DNA from: Brevibacterium sp. CCUG 69071
Lineage (GTDB): Bacteria > Actinomycetota > Actinomycetes > Actinomycetales > Brevibacteriaceae
Length of the DNA: 64,000 nt
Reading direction: 5' to 3'
Assembly: GCF_021023135.1 (NCBI RefSeq)
Contig: NZ_PGFV01000002.1
Location: 372,001 to 436,000, forward strand
Below are positions 7,655 to 17,977 of this stretch, piece by piece. The notes under the pieces are model-generated. The model made no database searches. It was not told where the DNA came from and worked only from the letters and a program-made list of their open reading frames with translations. Numbering within the stretch: position 1 is the stretch's first letter; every line of letters begins with the position of its first letter. The position numbers and the translations under genes are program-made.

Positions 7655-9370
7655 ATGGGTTACTACTTGACGACAGCCATTGCCTACCCCAACGGGGCCA
7701 TTCACATCGGGCACGCGTACGAATACATTGCGGCCGACACGATCGCGCGGTTCAAACGTCTCGACGGCAACGACGTGTTCTTCGCCACCGGCACGGATGA
7801 GCACGGGCTGAAGATGCTGCAGGCGGCGAACAAGCTCGGCATCACCCCCAAAGAACTCGCCGATGACAATGCGAAGAACTTCCGCGACACCCAGCTCGCC
7901 CTCGGCTCGACCTTCGACCGCTTCATCCGCACCACCGACGAGGACCACTACGCGGCGTCCAAGGCGATCTGGCGCAAGCTCGAAGAGGCCGGCGACATCT
8001 ACCTCGACACCTACGCCGGATGGTACTCGGTCCGCGATGAGGCCTTCTACACACAGGATGAGACCGAGGTCGTCGACGGCGTCCGCCTGTCCAAGGAGAC
8101 CCGCACCGAGGTGACCTGGACGGAGGAGGAGTCCTACTTCTTCCGCCTCTCGAAGTACCAGGACAAGCTGCTCGAGCTGTACAAGAACCACCCCGAGTTC
8201 ATCGGCCCGGACTCCCGCCGCAACGAGGTCGCCTCGTTCGTCGCCTCGGGGCTCAAGGACCTCTCGGTCTCGCGCACCACCTTCGACTGGGGTGTGCCGG
8301 TGCCCGGCAACGAGAAGCACGTCATGTACGTGTGGATCGACGCCCTGACGAACTACCTCACCGCTGCCGGATACCCCGACGACCAGGAGCGATTGACCAA
8401 GTGGTGGCCGGCGAACGTCCACATCATCGGCAAGGACATCATCCGCTTCCACAGCGTCTACTGGCCCGCGTTCCTCATGAGCGCCGGGATCGAACTGCCC
8501 AAGCGAGTCCACGCTCACGGCTTCCTCTTCAACTCCGGTGAGAAGATGTCGAAGTCCGTCGGCAACGTCGTCGACCCCATCGACCTCGTCGACGCCTTCG
8601 GTCTCGACACTCTGCGCTTCTTCCTCTTCCGTGAGTTCTCCTACGGCCATGACGGGTCCTACACCAAGGACTCGATCATCACCCGCAAGAACTCCGACCT
8701 CGCCAACGAGTACGGCAACCTGGCCCAGCGCTCGCTGTCGATGATCGCGAAGAACTGCGATGCCCAGGTGCCCCAACCCGGCGAACTCACCGAGGACGAC
8801 GAGAAGCTGCTGGCCCTGGCCCGTGCGGTCCCCGACACCGCCCGCCGCCACGTCGACACGCAGGCCCTACACCTCTACGTCGAGGCCTGCTGGAAGGTCC
8901 TCTCCGAGGCCAACCGCTACTTCTCCGCCCAGGAGCCGTGGAAGCTGAAGAAGACCGATCCCGACCGCATGGCCACCGTGCTGTGGGTGACGATCGAGGT
9001 TGTGCGCATCATCTCGATCCTCATCCAGCCGGTCATGCCCGAGTCCGCCGGCAAGATCCTCGACCTCCTCGGCGTCCCCGCCGGAGTCGGGGAGGCCGGG
9101 GCGAAGGTGCTGCCCTCCGCACTCGATTCGGGATCCGGCGCCGAGGCGATGGACTCCCTGATCGTAGGAGCCGGAGCGGGCGTCGTCGCCGGGGCCGGAT
9201 TCGCCGCTGCCGGCATCGCCCCGGTCGCCGCCGAAACCGCGGAGAGCGGGATCGCCGCTGCCGAGGTGGACCCCCGGTCCTTCGCGGCCGTGGGCTTACC
9301 GCTCGAGCCGGGCACTCCGCTGCCCAAGCCCGAGCCGGTGTTCCCGAAGTTCGTGGAGGAGACCGAGTAA
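7655..9370 (+). CDS. metG: Methionyl-tRNA synthetase
   Basis: A class I aminoacyl-tRNA synthetase charging tRNA-Met. HIGH motif in AIHIGHAYE (about residue 20) and KMSKS motif in [10 protein letters not shown] (about residue 297). ATG 7655 matches the family N-terminus [14 protein letters not shown]; a TTG two codons earlier is open. The -10-like TAGACT (7640-7645) ends nine bases before the ATG and no ribosome site is present, so the mRNA is probably leaderless. A ~55-residue Ala/Gly-rich stretch (about residues 490-545, with [16 protein letters not shown]) is inserted just before the usual C-terminal [16 protein letters not shown] segment. The stop overlaps the tatD start. Confidence 0.96.
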   Translation: MGYYLTTAIAYPNGAIHIGHAYEYIAADTIARFKRLDGNDVFFATGTDEHGLKMLQAANKLGITPKELADDNAKNFRDTQLALGSTFDRFIRTTDEDHYAASKAIWRKLEEAGDIYLDTYAGWYSVRDEAFYTQDETEVVDGVRLSKETRTEVTWTEEESYFFRLSKYQDKLLELYKNHPEFIGPDSRRNEVASFVASGLKDLSVSRTTFDWGVPVPGNEKHVMYVWIDALTNYLTAAGYPDDQERLTKWWPANVHIIGKDIIRFHSVYWPAFLMSAGIELPKRVHAHGFLFNSGEKMSKSVGNVVDPIDLVDAFGLDTLRFFLFREFSYGHDGSYTKDSIITRKNSDLANEYGNLAQRSLSMIAKNCDAQVPQPGELTEDDEKLLALARAVPDTARRHVDTQALHLYVEACWKVLSEANRYFSAQEPWKLKKTDPDRMATVLWVTIEVVRIISILIQPVMPESAGKILDLLGVPAGVGEAGAKVLPSALDSGSGAEAMDSLIVGAGAGVVAGAGFAAAGIAPVAAETAESGIAAAEVDPRSFAAVGLPLEPGTPLPKPEPVFPKFVEETE

Positions 9371-10344
9371 TGGCCTCGCGCGCTGCCGGAACCTACCCGC
9401 CGGTGCCCGAACCGCTCGCCTACCCCATCGTCGACACCCACACTCACCTCGACATCTGCACGGGAGTGCGCCTGCCGCTGGGTTCGGGCGAGCCGGAACC
9501 TGAGGTCACCCCCGATGAGGACGAAGAGTTCCCCTCCCTCGACTTCTTCTATGAGACAGCGCAATCGGCCGGGGTGCAGCGGATCGTCCAGATCGGCTGC
9601 GATCTGCCCGCTGCACGGTGGACCGCCGAGCTCGTCGCCTCGCAGTACGCCGGGGCCGACCGCGCCGAGGTGGCACCAGGGTCGACCATCCCGACCCCGC
9701 CGGCGCGCAGCCGGGAGTGGATGCTCGGTGGCGCGGCCCTGCACCCCAATGAAGCACCGCGGCTGGCCGCACGTGGCCTGCTCGACGAGGCGCTGACGGA
9801 GATCGAGTCGCTGGTGACCTCCCACTCCCGGATGCGCGTAGTGGGGGAGACCGGCCTCGACTACTTCCGCACCGGTGACGAAGGCATCGCCGAACAGCAG
9901 CGTTCCTTCCGTGCTCACATCGAGATCGCCAAGCGCACCGGCAAGGCTCTGCAGATCCACGACCGCGAGGCTCATGCGGATGTGCTGCGCATCCTCCGCG
10001 AGGAGGGTGCCCCCGAGGTCACGATCTTCCACTGCTTCTCCGGCGACGAGGCGATGGCCCGCGAATGCGCCAGCGCCGGCTACTTCATGTCCTTCGCCGG
10101 GAACCTCACGTTCAAGAACGCCGAGGAGCTGCGGCGCGCGGCGAAATCCGTCCCACTCGATCTGCTGCTCACCGAGACCGACGCACCGTTCCTCACTCCG
10201 CACCCGCACCGGGGGCGCCCGGGTGGCCCGTACCTCGCGGCGATCACCGCGAGGAGGCTTGCCGAGGTGCGCGGAATGAATGAGGAAGATCTGTGCGCCG
10301 CGGTCTGGAACAACGCGAGCACCGCGCTGGGCAGCTGGAGCTAG
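9370..10344 (+). CDS. tatD: TatD family metal-dependent hydrolase (DNase)
   Basis: A 324-residue TIM-barrel metallohydrolase; relatives are 3'-5' exonucleases on DNA. Metal ligands are visible in order: VDTHTHLD, GETGLDYF (Glu), QIHDREAH, FHCFSG and TETDAPFL. It is longer than E. coli TatD because of insertions near residues 30-55 and 90-115. The ATG at 9370 overlaps the metG stop (TAATG), so translation is coupled. The metG-tatD-rpfB order is the common actinobacterial arrangement. Confidence 0.94.
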   Translation: MASRAAGTYPPVPEPLAYPIVDTHTHLDICTGVRLPLGSGEPEPEVTPDEDEEFPSLDFFYETAQSAGVQRIVQIGCDLPAARWTAELVASQYAGADRAEVAPGSTIPTPPARSREWMLGGAALHPNEAPRLAARGLLDEALTEIESLVTSHSRMRVVGETGLDYFRTGDEGIAEQQRSFRAHIEIAKRTGKALQIHDREAHADVLRILREEGAPEVTIFHCFSGDEAMARECASAGYFMSFAGNLTFKNAEELRRAAKSVPLDLLLTETDAPFLTPHPHRGRPGGPYLAAITARRLAEVRGMNEEDLCAAVWNNASTALGSWS

Positions 10345-10529
10345 ATCTGACCGTCTGAACCGAGCGTTGGGCGGAACCGAACGGTTGACGTGGACTGCTT
10401 GACCGCCTCGGCGGGGAGGGCTCTGCGGGGTGGGCTGTGAGGGAGATTACGGAACGGAACGACCGCCTCGGCGGGGAAATGTCACGGTCGGGTGGCCCCC
10501 GGAATCACGGGGAAGTCCTGGTCAGCAGG

Positions 10530-10560
10530 GGCAGGGAAGCGACCCTGCCGTTACGTTTTC
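10530..10560 (+). terminator. Probable terminator after tatD
   Basis: GGCAGGG (10530) and CCCTGCC (10543) form a 7-bp stem with a six-base loop, followed by a T-rich stretch ending in TTTTC. Confidence 0.6.
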
Positions 10561-10578
10561 GTGATATTTTGCTAACCG

Positions 10579-10596
10579 TGTAACGAATCGGTTACA
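10579..10596. promoter_or_regulatory. Candidate operator upstream of rpfB (TGTAAC-N6-GTTACA)
   Basis: A perfect inverted repeat TGTAAC-GAATCG-GTTACA lies 38 bases before the rpfB start, with a further CTAACC half-site just upstream. Sites built from GTAAC units are associated with MtrA-type response regulators controlling rpf genes in other actinobacteria. Assignment to MtrA is inference. Confidence 0.45.
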
Positions 10597-10633
10597 GTGT
10601 ATGAGTCGATGAACTCTGCTCAGGGATATTTCT

Positions 10634-11827
10634 GTGATTGATTTTCTCAAGAACCGCAAGGTGCAGATCGCTGCACAGGCGGTCGTGATTACCGGACTCG
10701 TGGGTGGCACGGGCGCCGTGGTCACCATGAACAAGCCCGTGACCCTCGAAGTCAACGGTCAGGCCGAAGAGATTCGGACCTTCGGCGGAACGGTCGGGGA
10801 CATCCTCGACAGCCGCGACCTCGACCTCGACAAGCGCGATCAGATCAAGCCCGGCGCCGATACGAAAGTCGACCGGGACATGACGATCACGGTCAACACC
10901 GCCAAGGACGTGTCCCTCTCGGTCGACGGCAAGGAGACCGACGAGTGGACCAACGCGAACACCGTGGGTCAGGCGCTGGCCGACCTCGGTGTGAACGCGA
11001 AGGACGCCGAGATCAATGCCGAGCCCAATCAGTCTCTCAAGGACAAGGGCAACGACATCGAGGTGACGACCGCGAAGGACCTCACCATCGTCGCCGACGG
11101 CAAGGACCACAAGGTCTCGGCCGCGGTGGGCACGGCAGAGGATGCGCTCGGCGAATCCAAGATCAAACTCGACAAGGACGACTTCCTGTCCGTGCCGATG
11201 TCGGCGGATGTCTCCGACGGCCAGGTTCTCACCGTCAACCGGGTGGAGAACAAGACCGTCAAGGAGAAGGAGTCGATCAAGGCCAAGGTCGAGAAGAAGA
11301 AGTCCGACTCCCTCTACAAGGGCGAGACCAAGGTCGAGTCCGAGGGCAAGGATGGTCAGAAGGAGATCTCCTACAAGATCAAGACCGTCAACGGCGATGA
11401 GGTGAAGAAGGAGAAGAAGGACGAGAAGGTCCTCTCCGAACCCAAGACCAAGGTCGTCATCGAAGGCACCAAGAAGAAGGAGACCCCGAGCGACACCGGT
11501 GGCTCGGACTCCGGCGGCTCCGGTTCGGGCGGCTCCGACGACGGATCCAGCTCCGGCGGTGGCGGCGGCGGCTCGATGAGCACCCAGGAGATCAAGGACA
11601 TGCTCGGTGGACCCGGCTCCAAGTGGTACTCGGTCGTCAAGTGCGAATCGAACTTCGACCCGAAGGCCTCGAACGGCACCCACTTCGGTCTCTTCCAGTT
11701 CCTCCCGCAGACCTGGCACTCCATGGGCGGCAGCGGCAATCCCTCGGATGCCAGCCCGCAGGAGCAGTTCCAGCGTGCGAAGAAGCTCCAGGCCGAAGCC
11801 GGCTGGGGGCAGTGGACCTGCGCCTGA
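10634..11827 (+). CDS. rpfB: Resuscitation-promoting factor (RpfB type)
   Basis: A 397-residue exported peptidoglycan-cleaving enzyme. A basic N-terminus and one hydrophobic segment (residues 11-31) act as signal or anchor. Three DUF348 repeats follow (about 34-80, 88-135, 140-190; note TVGDIL, TVGQAL and the weaker third), then a Lys/Glu-rich G5 domain (200-278), a Gly/Ser linker (285-315), and the Rpf lysozyme-like domain with KWYSVVKCESNFDP (catalytic Glu) and HFGLFQFLPQTWHSMGG. GTG 10634 is the start. It normally precedes ksgA and ispE; here groES follows after a 444-base gap. Confidence 0.93.
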   Translation: MIDFLKNRKVQIAAQAVVITGLVGGTGAVVTMNKPVTLEVNGQAEEIRTFGGTVGDILDSRDLDLDKRDQIKPGADTKVDRDMTITVNTAKDVSLSVDGKETDEWTNANTVGQALADLGVNAKDAEINAEPNQSLKDKGNDIEVTTAKDLTIVADGKDHKVSAAVGTAEDALGESKIKLDKDDFLSVPMSADVSDGQVLTVNRVENKTVKEKESIKAKVEKKKSDSLYKGETKVESEGKDGQKEISYKIKTVNGDEVKKEKKDEKVLSEPKTKVVIEGTKKKETPSDTGGSDSGGSGSGGSDDGSSSGGGGGGSMSTQEIKDMLGGPGSKWYSVVKCESNFDPKASNGTHFGLFQFLPQTWHSMGGSGNPSDASPQEQFQRAKKLQAEAGWGQWTCA

Positions 11828-12089
11828 GCCGAGGTTGCGCCTGAGCTGGTTCGCAACTGAGCCGGTCGGCGACTGAGCCAGTCGGCGGCTGAGCCGAGGC
11901 GATCGACCGAAAGCGCGGATTCCGGGAATACCCCGGGGTCCGCGCTTTCTGTATGCGCGGCTCGTTCGGGTCGCGGGGTCCGGTGCCTTCGAGGCCTGGC
12001 GCTGCGCCCTCGGCCCCTTGGGTTCCGCTGCGCCTCCGACCCCGCGTGTGCGGCCCAATCTGAACTTTCGCCCAGAGCATGACGAAACC
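11828..12089. other. Intergenic region between rpfB and groES
   Basis: No gene is seen. The first 75 bases hold imperfect tandem copies of an ACTGAGCCGGTCGGCG-like unit (16 bases, about three copies, 11856-11900), then a terminator at 11909. The rest is GC-rich noncoding DNA leading to the heat-shock control region. Confidence 0.6.
11909..11953 (+). terminator. Terminator after rpfB
   Basis: GAAAGCGCGGA (11909-11919) pairs with TCCGCGCTTTC (11939-11949), an 11-bp stem followed by TGT. The loop holds a second small GGG/CCC pairing. Confidence 0.7.
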
Positions 12090-12116
12090 TTGGCACTCGA
12101 GTTGACCGAGTGCTAA
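12090..12116. promoter_or_regulatory. CIRCE element 1 (HrcA operator)
   Basis: TTGGCACTC-N9-GAGTGCTAA has one mismatch to the CIRCE consensus TTAGCACTC-N9-GAGTGCTAA. The -35 hexamer of the groES promoter lies inside its spacer, so HrcA binding would block RNA polymerase directly. Confidence 0.92.
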
Positions 12117-12130
12117 ACCCGTTCTAGAGT
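12102..12130 (+). promoter_or_regulatory. groES promoter
   Basis: TTGACC (12102-12107), a 17-base spacer and TAGAGT (12125-12130): near-consensus housekeeping promoter embedded between the two CIRCE elements. Confidence 0.8.
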
Positions 12131-12134
12131 CGAA

Positions 12135-12161
12135 TTAGCACTAGCACTCATTGAGTGCCAG
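12135..12161. promoter_or_regulatory. CIRCE element 2 (HrcA operator)
   Basis: TTAGCACTA-N9-GAGTGCCAG is a degenerate second copy placed just downstream of the -10 box, over the expected transcription start. Doubled CIRCE sites occur upstream of groES in other actinobacteria. Confidence 0.82.
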
Positions 12162-12271
12162 TTTTACGAGACGGTCGAATCGCTCGGCACCCGCGACGAC
12201 GAGAGATTCATGGCAGCAGCCGCCGTCTGACTCAACGAAGAATTGAACCCAGCGAAGGGAGAGGGCCCGAT

Positions 12272-12565
12272 ATGTCGGTCTCCATCAAGCCACTCGAAGA
12301 TCGGATTGTCATCCGTCAGGTCGAAGCAGAGCAGACTACCGCCAGTGGTCTGGTCATTCCCGAAACCGCCAAGGAAAAGCCTCAGGAAGGCGAAGTTGTC
12401 GCAGTGGGCCCAGGCCGCGTTGCCGACAACGGAAACCGCGTTCCCGTTGACGTTGCCATCGGCGACAAGGTCATCTACTCCAAGTACGGAGGCACCGAAG
12501 TCAAGTACGCAGGAGAAGAATTCCTCGTGCTCTCAGCTCGTGACGTGCTCGCCGTCATCGGCTGA
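12272..12565 (+). CDS. groES: Co-chaperonin GroES
   Basis: 97 residues, the usual length. It forms the heptameric lid of the GroEL folding chamber. Conserved features: [34 protein letters not shown] (split by the mobile loop), VAVGPGR, and [17 protein letters not shown]. The ATG at 12272 follows AAGGGAGAGG. An open frame extends upstream but crosses the second CIRCE site, so it is not coding. Co-transcribed with groEL 36 bases downstream and repressed by HrcA through the CIRCE pair. Confidence 0.97.
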   Translation: MSVSIKPLEDRIVIRQVEAEQTTASGLVIPETAKEKPQEGEVVAVGPGRVADNGNRVPVDVAIGDKVIYSKYGGTEVKYAGEEFLVLSARDVLAVIG

Positions 12566-12574
12566 ATCCTCTGA

Positions 12575-14194
<1,620 letters not shown>

Positions 14195-14231
14195 GCCATC
14201 CGCTCAGACTGAGTCGTTTCTGACCAGCATC

Positions 14232-14262
14232 AGTGGCCCGGAACATCATGTTCCGGGCCACT
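14232..14262. terminator. Terminator after groEL
   Basis: A 14-bp perfect stem, AGTGGCCCGGAACA / TGTTCCGGGCCACT, with a three-base loop. No T-run follows, as is usual in this genome. Confidence 0.75.
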
Positions 14263-14366
14263 GGTGTATTCACAGCAGAACGCCGAGGCTGTTCCGCGGA
14301 AGCCCTCCGGGCCGTGTGCTCGTCGACGACAGCGTGGACGTCGTAGAGCACTGACCTGGAAGAGCG

Positions 14367-14762
14367 CTAACCTGCGAGGGCATCGCGGAGCCGCAGCAGG
14401 TCCTCGCGCACCAATGCGGCGTCCTGATCGAACTCGTCTTCGCTGGTGCCCGGCCTGCGGAAGAGGGTGAAGACCACCTCGGCGCCAGTGTCATTGGCCA
14501 ACACCCTCAGCGGATTGTGGACCGTCGTGCCGTCGGGGAAGACCACCTCATGGTCGAGGATCCCGAAATCGCGCCCCGGCAGGAAGCGGACCTCGACGGA
14601 ACCCATCGGCGAATCGGCGATCCATCAGCCCTCCGCCTCCCGGATGCCCGCACTCAGCCCGGCCGCTCAGGTGTGCAGATTGGCGGGGTTTCCGGCGAAG
14701 CGCGCCACCTCGGTGGGGGAACGGTCGATGGATTGGGAGAGATGAAGCGCCGGAAATGTCAT
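14367..14762 (-). pseudogene. SRPBCC-family protein gene with two in-frame UGA codons
   Basis: One continuous reading frame from ATG 14762 to the stop at 14367 encodes a 131-codon protein of the SRPBCC/polyketide-cyclase-like type, interrupted by TGA at codons 32 (14669-14667) and 46 (14627-14625). The first TGA follows NPANLHT and precedes AAGLSAG, where I recall relatives having Trp; the second directly precedes WIADSPMG. Downstream the frame is intact (VEVRFLPGRDFGILDHEV, VVFTLFRRPG). There is no frameshift. The simplest reading is a young pseudogene; a functional 79-residue remnant could start at ATG 14606. UGA readthrough cannot be excluded from sequence. Confidence 0.75.
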
Positions 14763-14910
14763 AGTCCAAGTGGACCACAGGTCGAATGAGGAAAGTGTCG
14801 AGCAGTCGGGTTCATCTGGTGGTCTTCGTCTGTTCACCTGAAGGAGCGGGGGAAGTACTACTGTGTCCCGGAGATTCTGACGATGAACGCGCAGGCTGCC
14901 TTAGGGAGAC

Positions 14911-16488
14911 ATGAAACGCATTACGATGATCGGCGACGTCGGCTGGAGCCGGTTCTATCACCTCGGTGACGAGGCGATGACCGAGATGGCTCTCGACGCA
15001 CTGAATCAACGAGGCGGTATCGAGGTCACGCTCATCGCCGGTGAACCTGCTCACGCCAGTGAGATGTATGGCGTCAAGGCGATTCCACGGATCGGCTTCA
15101 AACGGAACCGTCCGCCCAACATCACCCGCATGGAGCGCATTCTCGAATTCGCCAGGACCGAAGGTGCCAGCGGTGGCCTGGCACCCGGGGATCCGGCCAT
15201 CAGAGTGATCGAGGCAGTGCGCAGCTCCGATGCGGTACTCATCGCCGGCGGCGGCAACCTCAATTCGATGTTCGCTCATCACATCTATGAGAGGGTGACT
15301 CTCGGCAGGATCGCGCAGCTGTTCGGCAAACCCTATGCGCTGACCAGTCAGACTCTGGGGCCTCTGATCTACGACGAGGACCGGAAGCTCGTCTACGAAT
15401 TCCTCGCTGCTGCCGAATTCCTCGGCAGCAGAGAAGGCTACACCACGAAATTCGCCAAGCAGGTGGGCGGTAAGAGGGCAGTCATCCGGCGACAGGTCGA
15501 CGATGCGTTCTCCCTAGAGGCTCGAGACAGTGATCGGGACGACGTCTCCGACCTGACGAACGAACCGTTCATTCTGGCAAGCTATGCGGAGAAGGCCTCC
15601 TCGCCGGTGCTCTCGGACAGCCGCTACCACGAGATCCTCACTGAGATCACGCGCAGACTTGCCGACGAAACCGGGTTGAAAGTGCTGCTGGTTCCGCACG
15701 GGGGCGGTTTTCCGCCGGCCCAACACACTCGCGATCAGATCGCCAATGCACAGATTGCCGAAGAGATCGGTCGGGACAGGGTCGAACCGACGCGAATGCT
15801 CACTGCTCGGCAGCTTGTTGCTCTGACGGAGCGGGCCGAGTTCGTCATCGGCACCCGGTACCACGCCGGGATCTTCGCGGGTGCGGCAGCAGTGCCCTTC
15901 ATCTCTGTCGTACCCAACCTCTATTCCTCCATTCGCATGCGTGGTGCGGCAGAGAATGTCGGCATGGAGCAGTTCGTCCTGCCGATCGAGTCGATCGATG
16001 ACATCGTCGACACCGGTGTCGGCTTGGCGGAGAATCGTTCGACGTTCCACGAGGTGCTCAAGGAGAGTTCTTTCCGCCGGCGCGAGGAGCATAGGGACTG
16101 GTGGGACTTCGTCGTGGCGCATACCGTCGGTGGCGAATCAGGCGTGAAGCCGGATGCGTCCTCGGTTCCGGCGCCGGGATTCTTCCATGCCGAGGAGATC
16201 ACCAACGGATTCGGCACCGAGCTGGAAGCCAACCGCGCACGCTTGGCTGCAATCGAAAGCTATGGGCTCCTGCTGGCGAAGAGAGACCGACAGCTGGCCG
16301 TCGCCCGGCGCGAAGCTCACGAAGCCACCCGTGCCCTGGACCGCAGTGAGGCACGGCACCAACGACAGGACGACATGACAATCGTCAAGTTCGCCCGATC
16401 GGCACGTAAACTGCAGCGGCGTTTGAAAAGGTCGGCTCGGCGGGCTCTGAACCATGCGCCAGCGGTGATTGCACCACGGTCCGAATAG
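14911..16488 (+). CDS. Polysaccharide pyruvyl transferase family protein
   Basis: 525 residues. The first ~400 match the PS_pyruv_trans fold (GT-B-like; relatives include CsaB and WcaK): GDVGWSRFYHLGDEAMTEMAL at the N-terminus, VLIAGGGNLNSMF (about 112-124), ALTSQTLGPL, and the C-terminal VIGTRYHAGIFAGAAAVPFI. The last ~100 residues are charged and probably coiled-coil with a basic tail (KLQRRLKRSARRAL), unusual for the family. It would add pyruvate ketals to a surface glycan, though the acceptor is unknown. A good AGGGAG site precedes the ATG. It stands alone. Confidence 0.82.
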   Translation: MKRITMIGDVGWSRFYHLGDEAMTEMALDALNQRGGIEVTLIAGEPAHASEMYGVKAIPRIGFKRNRPPNITRMERILEFARTEGASGGLAPGDPAIRVIEAVRSSDAVLIAGGGNLNSMFAHHIYERVTLGRIAQLFGKPYALTSQTLGPLIYDEDRKLVYEFLAAAEFLGSREGYTTKFAKQVGGKRAVIRRQVDDAFSLEARDSDRDDVSDLTNEPFILASYAEKASSPVLSDSRYHEILTEITRRLADETGLKVLLVPHGGGFPPAQHTRDQIANAQIAEEIGRDRVEPTRMLTARQLVALTERAEFVIGTRYHAGIFAGAAAVPFISVVPNLYSSIRMRGAAENVGMEQFVLPIESIDDIVDTGVGLAENRSTFHEVLKESSFRRREEHRDWWDFVVAHTVGGESGVKPDASSVPAPGFFHAEEITNGFGTELEANRARLAAIESYGLLLAKRDRQLAVARREAHEATRALDRSEARHQRQDDMTIVKFARSARKLQRRLKRSARRALNHAPAVIAPRSE

Positions 16489-16678
16489 CCTGTCGGTCGA
16501 CCGCCGATGGTGACGCGGTTCCGGTGAAGCCCTGACCGAGCGGGCACCAGCGCGTGCGGCCACGTTGATCAGTCCGGTGGACGCACTCGAAGCCGGATAG
16601 CCACAGCTCGAGCCAGTGCAGGCCGTTCCTCCGCCCCGTTTCGTTGCCGCGCGCACAGGAATCGGGCACGATGGTGGG

Positions 16679-17362
16679 ATGACTCCCACTGGTTCAGATG
16701 AGCCGATCGGGCAGCCCGAAGATCCTGCGCGCACGATGCGCATCGGCCACCCCGAGTGTGACGCCGCGATAGAAACACTCCGGAAGGCCGCAGGCGAGGG
16801 ACGAATCTCCCTTGACGAACTCGAGGAGCGGATGGAGCGCGTCGAGTCGGCACGTTTCCCGATCGATCTCGATGAGGCGCTGGCAGATGTCACCCCGGAT
16901 CGGCCCTCGGCGCACGCCCGTGCCGAAGCCGATGGCATCCGTGCCGATGACCTCGCGTCCCGGCGGTCCGGTGCGGGCTGGAGCACCGAGAACAGAGAGA
17001 TCGTGCACGCGCCGTGGACCACCGGACTCATTCGGAACGGCCGCTGGCCTGTGCCGGCCTACCTGCGCTGCGAGCCCGCCGGAGTCCTCCTCGAGCTCAA
17101 CTTCCTCGAGGTCAGCACGGATCTCAAGATCATCGACATCGAAGTCGCGGCCCGGACCGGCACCCTGAAGCTCGTCGTCCCCGACGACTGGGGTGTCGAC
17201 ATCGCAGACCTCCAGCGCAGATCGATCGCCGTCATCGCGTTCAAGGCCAACCAAGCTGCCGAAGAAGGCAGTCCCACGATCCGCGTCCACGGAAGCATCG
17301 GTGCGGGAGTCCTTCAGGTGCTGTTGCCCAATCGTCGACAGCGCAGGAAGCTGAGCAGCTGA
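16679..17362 (+). CDS. DUF1707 protein with LiaF-like C-terminal domain
   Basis: 227 residues without membrane segments. Residues 20-72 are a DUF1707 domain (RIGHPECDAAIETLRKAA, EGRISLDELEERMERV), a short helical module frequent in actinobacteria. The C-terminal half (about 120-220) resembles the beta-rich cell-wall-active-antibiotics-response/LiaF domain (GTLKLVVPDDWGVDI, IRVHGSIGAGVLQVLLP). A role in envelope-stress sensing is inference from that domain. ATG 16679 lacks a clear ribosome site; a CACGAT box six bases upstream hints at a leaderless start. Confidence 0.8.
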   Translation: MTPTGSDEPIGQPEDPARTMRIGHPECDAAIETLRKAAGEGRISLDELEERMERVESARFPIDLDEALADVTPDRPSAHARAEADGIRADDLASRRSGAGWSTENREIVHAPWTTGLIRNGRWPVPAYLRCEPAGVLLELNFLEVSTDLKIIDIEVAARTGTLKLVVPDDWGVDIADLQRRSIAVIAFKANQAAEEGSPTIRVHGSIGAGVLQVLLPNRRQRRKLSS

Positions 17363-17445
17363 TCCTCTCGGTTGTCTGCCTGGACGCGAATACGGTGCGT
17401 TGCCGTCTGGCGTCGCCATCGACTTCCTCGTCGACAGGGCATGAG

Positions 17446-17904
17446 TCAGTCCCTGCGGTGGGCCGAGGTGCAGCGACGCCGGTGGAGCCGGAGATTGCGC
17501 GAGCCGATTCTGCGCAGGCGCATCAGGCATTCGTCGGGCCCGTCGAAGTCCGGGCGAGGAGCGCGCCACAGACTGGGGCGAGGGGCATTGTGTTCGTCTG
17601 CCTCCCAGTCCTCATCGCGGCGCTGCGCGAAGTCCGAGCCGTCGATGAATGCCCGGAGTGCGGCGATGAGCGTGAGCTGGAGGTCAGCGACCGAATCGGT
17701 GCCCTCCGAGAAATCGAGGGGGATGTCGGCGACCTCCGAGTCGGCGACGACTCGGACGATCCATTTGCCTTCACCAGCCGGGTCGGGATTCATTGCGATG
17801 CTGTCCCACTCGTCGTTGGCGTACAGGCCGAGAACAACAGGAGTGGCGACCTTGTTGAGGAGGAACTCTTCCGTCAGATCGGTGTGGTCCATACCTTCCA
17901 CCAT
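17446..17904 (-). CDS. Hypothetical protein
   Basis: 152 residues from ATG 17904 (GGAG five bases upstream); an internal ATG at 17892 is the alternative. No family recognised. The first ~105 residues are acidic and look folded (LLNKVATPVVLGLYANDEWDSIAM, GEGKWIVRVVADSEVADIPLDF); the last ~30 are very Arg-rich. The open frame extends upstream to 18135 but that part overlaps the pseudouridine synthase gene and is not credible. It converges with the DUF1707 gene and diverges from the gene at 17978. Confidence 0.65.
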   Translation of the reverse strand: MVEGMDHTDLTEEFLLNKVATPVVLGLYANDEWDSIAMNPDPAGEGKWIVRVVADSEVADIPLDFSEGTDSVADLQLTLIAALRAFIDGSDFAQRRDEDWEADEHNAPRPSLWRAPRPDFDGPDECLMRLRRIGSRNLRLHRRRCTSAHRRD

Positions 17905-17977
17905 AGAACTCCGCGCGCCCGATTTCTCGCAGCCCCACGCCTCCAGGCGACATCGGCTCGCCCGATAGACTGCGTGA

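Noticed and set aside
8917..10209. Minus-strand open frame of 430 codons
   Set aside because: Spans the metG-tatD junction antisense; both real genes have intact catalytic motifs.
10345..10633. Possible c-di-AMP (ydaO) riboswitch before rpfB
   Set aside because: Some actinobacterial rpf genes have one, but the conserved ydaO blocks are not present here; a terminator and a palindrome explain the region better.
14606..14762. Treating only the 79-codon 3' part as a normal gene
   Set aside because: The upstream 52 codons are in the same frame and match the start of the same SRPBCC domain, so the short frame is a remnant rather than a complete protein.
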